A program made the translations under genes and the position numbers. Under the pieces are notes generated by a model. That model saw only the letters and a list, made by a program, of their open reading frames with translations, was not told the origin of the DNA and ran no database searches. Source: Antedon mediterranea (lineage: Eukaryota; Echinodermata; Crinoidea; Comatulida; Antedonidae). From it: 64,000 bases of DNA. The DNA lies in the NCBI RefSeq assembly GCF_964355755.1, contig NC_092670.1, forward strand, positions 211,001 through 275,000, read 5' to 3'. How positions within the stretch are numbered: the first letter of the stretch is position 1; every line of letters starts with the position of its first letter. Shown here one piece after another: positions 1 to 12,400 of this stretch.

Positions 1-264
1 TGAATTAAATGAATCGAAAAAATTTATTTTAATGTCAGTTTTAAAACATTAATAATTGACATCATCGTCTAGCGGTTTAATGTACACGGAAATATAACGA
101 CTAGAATTCATTGAGCAAAATACTGGCAGGCCTACAGGTATTGTATATTATACATAAACCACAGAACTACTTCAGTAATTCAGTAGTTCTACTGCAGTAA
201 CGTCTATAATGCAAATCGTATATTTATTAAAATAGAATTACCACATAGCAAATTAAGTACTTAC

Positions 265-414
265 TTATACATGGTGCAATTGGTGAATTACTCTGATGGT
301 ATCCCTTCTTACAACGATTACAAGTTAGACCGGTCACTCCATCCTTACACGGACATTGACCTGTTGTCTGGTTGCAGATTTCACCAGATGATCCGACTGG
401 GTGACAATCACAGG
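265..414 (-). CDS. NTN: Netrin coding exon 3: third laminin EGF repeat
   Basis: 150 bp, phase 1 at both ends. The acceptor TTGTAG occupies 420-415 and the donor GTAAGT occupies 264-259. It encodes [40 protein letters not shown] and SNSPIAPCI. The trailing single A would start the lysine or similar residue that opens the linker to the NTR domain. Nothing resembling the NTR domain is found between 264 and 1, so the last exon or exons lie off the window. Confidence 0.95.
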
Positions 415-3400
415 CTACAAGAAACAAAACAAAATTGAAATCAATAATTTTAAAACAATGTGTCATATCAAGCATTCAATATATTATTTCCAATTAACAT
501 TTCAACTTTAAACTTTTTACTATAGATACACATTCACACAACATCTTTAGTTTGATATGAAATTGTATTGTTTTTTTATTATGTTTATTATAATATTTGG
601 AGTTTAAAAAAACTTTACATACATACGGTCAGTACCGGTATCTATTAAATTGACTTTTTATTTTACTATAAATTCAACAGGAATTGTATCATAAGTTTTC
701 CATTTAAAATAATTCTGTAATACAAAGCAATCTCTTAAAAACATGCTAATGAATTCATCCTCTTGTGAAGCACTTGTAGGAACATAATTATGTCCATCAT
801 AAAGAGCACATATGCGTTATACTTAGTCAATTAATAACATAAGTTTAGAAATAATGAAACATATTTGGTAGGCAACTACTTCAGAAGTAAACATGTCATA
901 TGGTGAGCTTTGTTACCAAACTGGCATATGGTTTACCACTCTTGTTATTGAACACATTAAATAAGTATGTTTATTATGTTCATGTATGTTCACAATGTTT
1001 ATTTAATATAATTTGATAATTCTTGAAACTATGCTCAAGCCCTAAAACATTACTTATTTATTATCCTTTATTAATTAATGTAATAATGTTATATCTTGCT
1101 AAAGATGTATATTAAGCTTCTATCAGTCTTACTAATAATTCATGATTTTCTTTTGATGAATTTGGTTCCCCTGAAAAATAACTCTTTTGTTGAATGCCAT
1201 TTTAATATCACATAATAGTTATCCACTTTGACCAAAATTTGGATCTAAACAGAATTTATTTACCTGAAAAAATGTAAATCAAACAATTATCAAATTAGCT
1301 GGATTTTAGGTTGAATTTAACCATTTAATTGAATTTAACCATTTATTATGTTATTTTAAAAGTGAAAACATTAATTTTTTAGCTGGATTTTGGGTTGAAT
1401 TTAACCATTTATTATGTTATTTTAAAAGTGAAAACATTAATTTTTTAGCTGGATTTTGGGTTGAATTTAACCATTTATTATGTTATTTTAAAAGTGAAAA
1501 CATTCATTTTTTAGGTGTATTTTGGGTTGAATTTAACCATTTATTATGTTATTTTAAAAGTGAAAACATTCATTTTTTCCATTTTATTTTTAATGGAAGT
1601 GATTAACTTGATTAAAACTACAAAAAAACCGATTCAAAGTTTGATTTAATTAATCTTCATTTTCCGTGTTTTTGGAGGACAATACATCTTTAAAGATACA
1701 GTAAATCATTTGTTGAAATCATCCATTTCATTGTATTATCCATCCATTGCAGTTCAGCAATCGTTCATTCATTCTGAAAGTTTTCAATCATCCATTTAAT
1801 AAAATTATTCAGTCATGCATGTATTCATTATTTGGTTCATTCTCTCAATCAATCATTAATCTATTCATTCATAAAGTTACTTTATTCTCAATTATCCAAA
1901 TCACTGTCAATTTACAAATCAATCATTAATTAAATTGTCTGACTGGTTCCACACAGTGAATGAACCCCATGACCTCCCAAAAACAAGACTACACTGACCC
2001 AGAATTTGGCAACTCCTCTCTCTTCCACCCCATTCCTTGTTATCTTCCTCCCCCCCCCCCCCCCATTCCTTGTTATCTTACACCCCATTCCTTGTTATCT
2101 TACACCCCATTCCTTGTTATCTTCCCCCTTTCTCTCACTTTGTATTTCCTCTTTCTGTCCCCTCTAGCGTTTTTACAGTCTAAGAACCTTCTATTTTTAT
2201 ATTTGTCTCAAGTTGATTTGAAATAGAATTTCATTTTTTTTTTAATTGTTTTGACGGGTGATTTTAACCGTTGTAATTTAGCACTAACCAGTGGCATACT
2301 TTGTAATAAGTTTGAATACAAAAGAATCTCTTTTTGTGAAAGTTCCCATAGTCAACACAGTTTTACAGTGATATTCTATACAGATTTTAGTTTATCTCAA
2401 ACTTTCCTAACAATTTGTGTGTCTCCTCTTATATTCGTTGAGCAATGCATCACTCCATAGTCAACACAGTTTTACAGTGATATTCTATACAGATTTTAGT
2501 TTATCTCAAACTTTCCTAACAATGTGTGTGTCTCCTCTTATATTCGTTGAGCAATGCATCACTCCATAGTCAACACTGTTTTACAGTGATATTCTATACA
2601 GATTTTAGTTTATCTCAAACTTTCCTAACAATGTGTGTGTCTTCTCTTATATTCGTTGAGCAATGCATCACTCCATAGTCAACACTGTTTTACAGTGATA
2701 TTCTATACAGATTTTAGTTTATCTCAAACTTTCCTAACAATTTGTGTGTCTTCTCTTATATTCGTTGAGCAATGCATCACTCGTTCAATTTGAACTCTCA
2801 ATTTTTCTGAAGTTAAGAATGCTAACTCGTTATGATTCTCATTAATTAGCGCATCAATCATTCATCACAACGTAATAAAAGTGTTTCTATCTATGGATGC
2901 AAATTACCATGACGATGTAATAATACGCATAATTACCATGTTTAAGAGAACAGTATATAGATTGAAAGTGACAATGATGTAACTTATATCAAAAACACAA
3001 TTTAAACTTTCCTCATGAAGTTGACATCACTGGATAGAAAAGAAATTGTAGAGTTTTGATTCCTATTTGTTTTGACTTTAGTAGGTTACACATTTTGTTT
3101 TCCTTTTGTGAAAAAGTTAAAGCTACGATAAAACTATACTATACTGTACTGATGAAACTAAATTAGGATTTTTATTTTGAATAAAGATTGCATAACAGTA
3201 TACCTCTCCTGTAAGACTAGAGATCTATTTTGTTACTTTAATGCAATAAATTAGAGTAAATTATTCAAACTTAAGTAAATGTTCAAATATCTGAAAAGTG
3301 CACAAATTAGAAACATTGTTTAAAGCGATTTTGATTTTCTAGTAGTAATTTTTACAGTCAGATTAACTTGCTGTAATGCCGGTGTCAGTGTCCCAATAAG

Positions 3401-6400
3401 TGTTCACGTGTCTTGCATCATATTCCATTACTTTTTGTATCATTAATGTTAAGTTAAATGTAAAGAAATCTCATTTTTGTGCTCTACTTCACATAACACC
3501 TGTAAATTATCTAGGTCTTTATGACTGCTGAAACAGATAAACAAACTTTTATTTAGAGGCCTACATCTAAAGTGCATGGTGTATATAGTACTTTGTCTTT
3601 TAAGATGAATTTGAACTGATATAAATACTGAGAGAAACCAACTGTGTGCACTTTAATTGGGAAGAACATCTCTGGAGTCTGATTTGAAACTTCATCAAGA
3701 GAGAAATTGTTAATCTAGTTTAGCACTCAATTTTACAATGAAAAAAAAAATCATTGTCAATGTCTTTATATTTTTGTTGACCACCAAGAGGCATGTTGAG
3801 ACATTAATTGTTAGGTATCCACACTGAACATTAAACTCACAGAGGTATTGTGAGACAATGCTGTCCTTTAGCCTAAACTACTAGAGGCTAACTAATAGCA
3901 AACTTGAATACATATTTCATCATACATGTTACAATATGCTTCCCTTCCCACATGCCACTAGGGAAATTTAAAATCATAATACACTATTTCTCTTCCAGTG
4001 AAAACATCCGAATTTCATTTCATTCATAAAACACTAACATATCTTAGACTTGAACTAATCAGATTATTAGTAATAACAGATTTTTGAACACAAAATTAAT
4101 GCAATCGTAACAACAGAAATTAGCTGACAAGTAGAGCAACCTATTTCAGAATGCTTTTCCATTCTATAGTCTCAAGAGCAACAGAAACTGACCTCGTTAT
4201 TTTCTGCTTTTGTATCATTTCAAGCCGCCTCACAGTTTACTTGTTTTCCTTTTAAACTGTTTGAATAATAACAACTAATGTATGTTCTAAAGTTGTACTG
4301 TACATTTTTACTTTTAAAAAAGTACATATTTTTTTTAAGTTATTTTTCTAAAACAAGGTCTTATTGTCTTTGTATGCTTTAATGTGCAATCAATACAAAA
4401 TAAGCCTCATCAATTCTTTATAAAGTACATATTTAAGACGTTTTAGGTCAACACCCATTTTATTTGTTCCAACAATTTCACTTTTTGTGTCTGAATGACT
4501 CTTTTGACTCTCTTTGTAATATTATTGCCTACTTAAAATTTAAATCTCTTTTTGATTCTGAGTTTTTAATCCAATTTCACCCATAGGCATCTTGTTTAGC
4601 TTGCGCTTGATTTGTCAGCCATAATTGTAACCAATGGACAAGAAAAATCAGAATTCTATGTTTTCCACGCTCACACGCTTAACTTTTTGGGTTACATGTA
4701 GGATTTAATTGTGTAGAAATACACAGTAAAAAATTACTTAAATGATTATTAAATGGATTCATGAGTCCTACTATGTGTCTAACTCTAATCTATGATTCAA
4801 TGAAAAAGCATTTCAAACATTTATGAATAGGTAGATATTATCTATTAATAATAATGTATGATAATAAATTTGGTTTATCTTGGTATGTAACCTATTGGTA
4901 TTGGTATGACACCCCTGTGTTTGGTATGCTACAGTACCTTGGTATGACACCCCTGTGTTTGGTATGACACCCCTGTGTTTGGTATGACACCCCTGTGTTT
5001 GGTATGACACCCCTGTCAGGGAATAATTTCGCCAGTGTAGCATAGCAAAAAGCTATACAAAACAACCTTTTTGCTACAGATATTTTAAATTGTGTAGCAA
5101 AAAATACAATACAAAACTATGTTTCTCGACTCAAAAATCAGTTTGATTAGCAATATTGCTAAACAAAATTTTAAAATGAAATTTTTCCCTGCCTGTGTTT
5201 GGTATGACACCCCTGTGTTTGGTATGACACCCCTGTGTTTGGTATGACACCCCTGTGTTTGGTATGACACCCCTGTGTTTGGTATGACACCCCTGTGTTT
5301 GGTATGACACCCCTGTGTTTGGTATGACACCCCTGTGTTTGGTATGACACCCCTGTGTTTGGTATGACACCCCTGTGTTTGGTATGACACCCCTGTGTCA
5401 TAACTGTTTAAAGTTCAAAGCTACTACAGTACCTTCGTTTATAATCACTTTTCTTGGATTAGAATGATTTAAACACCTACACTTCCGAAGTTAGGATTTT
5501 CAAGGTTCAATTTTAACAAGGGAATTAAAAATATTGTTTCACTAATTGTAATTTAAAAGCTTAAAAACCAAAAAAAAGTATCACTTTCAACTTTGTCTTG
5601 TCCTTCTAACATTTGTGCAATCACTTGCACCTACTACTGTAGTACCTTTAAAAAGTGATAATCTAATAGACTTACATGTGTAAATGGTACATTTAAAAAA
5701 ACTTAAGACACAAAGTGCCAACAACATTAATCCGCTACAACAAATTAACAAGTTAATATGAGTTAGTGGTTAACAAGATAACATGCACTTTGAATTATTA
5801 ATACAAGTATTTTATTACAATAATTATATTGTTGAAAATTGGCATTAAAAATGTTTTTTAATCAAATTACCGGAATATTTAACATTATCGTTATTACCAT
5901 GTTGGGTGCATGTTCTAAATAAAACTGTTTAGAGGATAACAACAAGTACCCATCAGATCACTGTCAATTACAAGGGTGTATTTGACACATAGCATAGGAA
6001 ATGAGCCTCAAACATTTAACAACTTACTTAGATTTAAACAAAATATATTCTGTTGCACAAACTTATAACATATAAATAATAGATAAACATAATAACTAAA
6101 TTTTAAAGTTGATAAAAAGAAAAAAGGATAATAACAACCAACTTATAATAATAGATAAATATAATAACTAAATTAAGTTATTAAAAAGAATACTTGTTAT
6201 TGCATTAAATGACATTGTTCACAACTTCCTAAACCTGTACAACAAGTATAAACATCTAAAAATCTAAAAATCTGTGATGGCTGAAGGCGTCATGTTTTTC
6301 AAATTAGTGTGACGGATCTTCACATAATTTCATGAATGAACAACTAACATTTTTATCGAAGCCATGAGTGGACAAAGGATGTCGTCGGTCAGAGAATTAA

Positions 6401-9400
6401 AATCCCAAATCGATTCAGGGCCAAAAAACATTGAAGATTTTGTTGATATAGATTTAAACCATCACCTCATGTCTTAAATTAAAACTTGTTGCACCCATAA
6501 CGATGTCATACTTGGGGGTCAAATGGTGCGAATGACCCTCCAGCAAACATTAATACAATATATTATTGTGCTCAAATTCAAATAATCTTATATGTTAGCA
6601 AGTACCTAAATTTCTGATTTATTTTTTTTTAATCAATTAACAGAGATGAAATGTTCACTAAAAAGTTTTATATTGCCTGTACCTAGTTTCCCCAGTATAT
6701 TGCCTGTACCTAGTTTCCCCAGTATATTGCCTGTACCTAGTTTCCCCAGTATATTGCCTGTACCTAGTTTCCCCAGTACCGTATATTTCGGTGTACAAGT
6801 CGCACTTTTGACACGCAAATTTGACCTCTAAATTAAGGGTGCGTCTTATACACCGAACATAAATGCCTCACCACACATATTGTACTAGGCCTACTACCTA
6901 GGCAGGCTAGGCTATCGTCACCTCGTTTGCTACTGCTAGGCTAGGCCTAGCTACAGTAACTAACGTAACGGCAACCTGCTTCTGTCTAGTTTTCAAGGCA
7001 TTTTAGCATGATGTTATACTAAATATGATGAAAAGATTTGTTCATTATGGCGCTCCGATAAAATTTCATTTGTAAACGTTTACGTACGATCAAAGAACTT
7101 ATAAACACAAGAATCTCCTGTTCTTCAATTTGCATTCAAAACACAGTATCGGAAGTACGGGGTTAAAAGGTCAAACTGGGCGACGCCATTTCACAGCATG
7201 GAGCAGCGCCCCCTCCAAACTAGGAAGTCAATTACTCTACCCCCCCTAGAGTATTAGCAGATCCCCTCTATGATTTTGACTTTCTAATTTGATGCGGGCG
7301 CCCTAATCCTCAGTCAATTACTCTATCCCCCCTAGAGCATTAGCAGATCCCCTCTATGATTTTGACTTTCTAATTTGATGCGGGCGCCCTACTCCATGGC
7401 TCACAATGGCGCCACCCATAGCTCTATTCTATCCCACAATGCCTTTCGAAATTGTTACGCGCTTCGGACGAACAGGAGATTCTTGTGTTATGAAGTTCTT
7501 TGGTACGATTGGAATAGTATTTATTTATACAGTATTTATACGCACGATCGCCGTACCCCCAGCACAAGCCCTTTCTTGGCGGCCACATGGTGTATTTATA
7601 GTTATACGCACGACCGCCGTACCCCTAGCCTAGCGCAAGCCCTTCTTGGCGGCCACATGGTGTACGGTATTCGACTAGTATATTCTCCAGTTGATTATAG
7701 CATGGACCTAGCGTATACACTTCTCGGATACATAGATACTAATCGAATACGATTGTCCGTGAAAACGTGCGCCCTCTCGAAATGATCGAGCGAGGCTAGC
7801 CCACACACGTACGTGTTACACACACGGTCATGCACTCGATGTTGCGGCGAAACTCATGAATAACAAGTTAGAAAGAACTTGTTGAGGCTGGGCGCGGCCG
7901 AGCCTAGGTATGAAAAAACCTAAATAAAGGACGCCGTTGTAGATATAACAAATGTATTATTACAATAATATTGATTACAATTTAAAAAAACATTGTTTTG
8001 ATGAAAAATAAGGTGCGTCCTATACATCGACGATATACAAAATACCGATATTTTACTCTCAGTTAGGGGGTGCGTCTTATACACAGGTGCGACTTATACA
8101 CCGAAATATACGGTATATTGCCTGTACCTAGTTTCCCCAGCAGTATATTGCCTGTACCTAGTTTCCCCAGCAGTATATTGCGTATATTGCCTGTACCTAG
8201 TTTCCCCAGCAGTATATTGCGTATATTGTCTGTACCTAGTTTCCCCAGCAGTATATTGCGTATATTGCCTGTACCTAGTTTCCCCAGCAGTATATTGCGT
8301 ATATTGCCTGTACCTACTTTCCCCAGCAGTATATTGCGTATATTGCCTGTACCTAGTTTCCCCAGCAGTATATTGCGTATATTGCCTGTACCTAGTTTCC
8401 CCAGCAGTATATTGCGTATATTGCCTGTACCTAGTTTCCCCAGCAGTATATTGCGTATATTGCCTGTACCTAGTTTCCCCAGCAGTATATTGCGTATATT
8501 GCCTGTACCTAGTTTCCCCAGCAGTATATTGCGTATATTGCCTGTACCAGTTTCCCCAGCAGTATATTGCGTATATTGCCTGTACCTAGTTTCCCCAGCA
8601 GTATATTGCGTATATTGCCTGTACCTAGTTTCCCCAACAGTATATTGTGTAAATTGCCTGTACCTAGTTTCCCCAGTATATTGCGTATATTGCCTGTACC
8701 TAGTTTCCCCAGCAGTATATTGCCTGTACCTAGTTTCCCCCGCAGTATATTGCGTATATTGCCTGTACCTAGTTTCCCCAGCAGTATATTGCGTATATTG
8801 CCTGTACCTAGTTTCCCCAGTATATTGCGTATATTGCCTGTACCTAGTTTCCCCAGCAGTATATTGCGTATATTTCCTGTACCTACTTTCCCCAGCAGTA
8901 TATTGTGTAAATTGCCTGTACCTAGTTTCCCCAGTAAATTGCCTGTACCTAGTTTCCCCAGCAGTATATTGCGTAAATTAGAAAAATGTTCTATATAATT
9001 ATAACATAAAACAGTAAAATACAGTGCAATTTTTATTATTCAATTCAATTTATTTTCATAAGATACATCATTGTGAAATAATATTACAGTGTGTTTTTTT
9101 TTTTAAATTCGAATGCACTTATGCTGGAGAAACATAAAGCCCAGATGACTTTAAGGCTAGTTCCACCAGAAAAAATAATTCAAAAAGTATATATAATAAA
9201 TGTTTCAAAAGTAGTCAATAAATAAATAAATGAAAATAAAATATGAATAAATAAATAACAAGAATAAAGAAAAAATAATAAAAAAATTATTAAAAATAGA
9301 TGTTTAAAATGATGATACAAACCTGCTTGTCAATATAGTTAGCTACTGATTTCAGTAAACTGGCATTTCCAGAGGTTTTCTAGTTCTGTGTTAGTCCAGA

Positions 9401-12400
9401 TATAACATGTCTATGTTTCAACATGTGATTGTTAATATAATATGATACAGCATTTTTGTACCTACTGTAGGTCATGATATTTATTAATATTTATATGACA
9501 TCTAGTAATTATTGTCTGTCTTTCCTCTCACCACTTTGAAAATTCTAAAATATCAAATTTACTTCTTACCTTGATTTTTTTCATTTTAGAAACCAAATTG
9601 ACCCACAATTAAAGGTCATTAGTGCGCCTCAAAGTTGTATCATTTTAAATGAATTTTTTTTATTACTGTCAATTAGGTGGTAAATAACATAATTGCTGTT
9701 AAAAGCTTGTGTAAATTTGATTCTCAAAAAAAAAATTAATTATGGTTGATTAAATCTAAAGTTTTATTTTGGCTGTTAGGGTTCATTAACTTTGCACCTA
9801 TTTAACTTTAATCAATTCTGTTTCATTTAAATGTGAAAGAAATTGAAGTACAAAACATGGTGACTTTTAAGTAATAAATCTACCACACCTTTTATAGTTA
9901 TTGAATACCAAAATAAAAGGTAATTCAAGTTGTATAGCTTTTCTTTTCAAATACCAGTTCATTTCAGGTCACAAACTGATGTATAGTTACAGAAGCAGAA
10001 TTTAAAACATTTTAATTAATTAACTTTGTGCTCACTGCTGTTAGAATATTATTGATGACATTTGACATTATATCAGCTAATTTTGACTGATGATCATTGA
10101 CTTTCATTACTCAGCGTATTTACAAAATTGATGAAAATTAATTCTGACTGCTGTTGTATCAGCCTTATCCGATTATTACCGCGGGTCTTTTGTTGTTGAC
10201 TGGACACTCACCTTTGTCACCTCTGCGGCCAATTAGCCAACACCTCACCTGGCCAGAGCATCCTCAGTCTGGCCCTGATTTGAAAACTTCCTTAGGTTTA
10301 ACGAACGGCCTCCGCAACAACCCATACCGTATTATCAAGGTTTATTTTCTGGTCAACAATGACTATTTAGATGCTACAGCATGAGTAAGGCGAATTAAAC
10401 TTGTTGTCATTATAATTGTTAACAGACTTGTGGCTCATCCAAAAGTACCCATTAGTAAGTAAGCCTCACTATATTATGTTTATTCCTCACTTATACTGCA
10501 GGAATTCTGATATAAATTCACTACATTATTATTGTTTATTACAGAATATTGCACATTGATTCAATACATACATCACATACAGTAGTTACTTCATTCATAT
10601 TATATTAATTTAATCATTTGTATTATGCCTAAAGCCCTAAAGCAGAAATATGTAGTAAAATAATTAGATGAAATCTTGTTATTAGCCCACTATGAATGAC
10701 CCCCGTAGGTTTGGCATATACCTTCAATGTGTATTATGTAAAAATATTTTCAAAATATGCTAAATTCCTCATCAATTGAGGATGTCATGATACTGCAGTA
10801 GTAGGTATTTTACTGTTATAAAATTATTAATATTATATGGTGCAATATCTAAACTAGTTAGTAAAAAAGTATATGACCTTGTCCTTATACTGTAAATGTA
10901 TTAAGTAACTGTATTACAGATAATCATGACGTTACTGCAACAAGTATAGACAAATTGATTAGTTCCTAAATCTCATCAACTACAGGTAAGCAACAACAAT
11001 AACCAACCTTAGATAAGAATGATGTTATAAAGAACAGGTGAAAAAAAGTATAATTGTCAACATGCCTATCTGTTATATTGACTAGATAAAAAAGATACAA
11101 GATCTGTATTGGAATTAGGTTAGTTGGTTAGGCTAAAACCCTTACAAGATAGAAGTTCCAGAAGTCTAGAAACCATGCTGGCAACAAGCCACCCCATACT
11201 GCGTGTCAAACCATCGCAGCCGGCTCGTGTTTGCTATCAAGGTGAATTACGAAACCGTTTAATTCCATCCCTAATAGACTACGTAGGAGTCAACTTGGGT
11301 TAGTTGAATGTGATTGCCACACAGTACAAGGAAAACAAAAGAGTACATCTCAATTTGTTCTTCAGTTTTCAGCCACACACAATCAACATTCATTCTAAGT
11401 TTAAAGTAATAAATACAATATGAATCACAAATATTTCAATTACCTGTAGAAATCAAATTGTATTTTTCTTAGCAATTCATTCATTTTTCACCTTATTATT
11501 ATTATTTCAAAATATTTCAGTTCAATATACTGTATGCATGAAATAAAAATATTTCAGGAATAATTATTGTTTTTGTTAAAATCTAAATAACTACGTCAGC
11601 AAAACTAAGTTTTAATGAAAACAAACACTGAATCTAGCATAAAGATAACAATACAGAAACATAATACAAATATTTATATTTTGCATAAACTTTGGTTTAC
11701 ATCTGTCTTTTCACAGTTGACATATAATTTTAAAAATTGCTTTTTAGCTTGGTAATCACTTTTAAAAGAGTTGATGATTCTGTAACAGTTTGGGGCAGAC
11801 TATTGACGCTAAGGTACGGGTAACATTGACTTAACACCCCAATCATCCCTTTGAGATTGCAACGGAAATTCAAAAACTGCTAAATGGGCTCAACAGGAAG
11901 TTGTTGAGTTGTTCATTATCTGACTTCAAATACCATCAATAAACTAAAATGGTCAAATACAGAAAGAAATTGTAGAGGAGTGAAAAAAGGAAATAGATAT
12001 TGAATGTAATTATAAAATGGTATGATTTATAGTTTTGTTTTTTTTTCGACATTGATAAGACAATTTTAATCATTATGAATCAAAGAGAGTCATGAAATGT
12101 ATAATTTGATTGAAGTTAACAGTTTTTATCTTTTATAAGAATTAGGTTTTTAGAATTTCTTTGTATTGTTGTATTATTAACTTTTCTGTAAACAAAATTA
12201 TACTGAAATTCATAACACATTTTTAATGAATATTTTATCATATTAGTTTAATTTGTTGTTTGATAGAGAATAGGTTGATTTTGTCTTTACTTTCTTTACC
12301 CATGTGACCTTCCTAAGTTATAAATGTTTCCATTACGCTTGACAACAGTTTCTAAGTTGTAACCAATTCTCAACACAATCTTTTGGGATCGGAAAAATAT

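Noticed and set aside
5085-5401. Three overlapping minus-strand open frames of 76-101 codons
   Set aside because: All are translations of the 20-bp minisatellite in different frames; the repeated unit simply lacks stop codons.
7375-7785. 136-codon open frame inside the 1.3-kb transposon
   Set aside because: It runs through two internal duplications and shows no transposase motif or other family signature.
8070-8998. Open frames of 303 and 143 codons with [10 protein letters not shown] repeats
   Set aside because: They follow a 39/27-bp tandem array in intronic DNA and continue into transposon sequence; there is no splice context or known domain.
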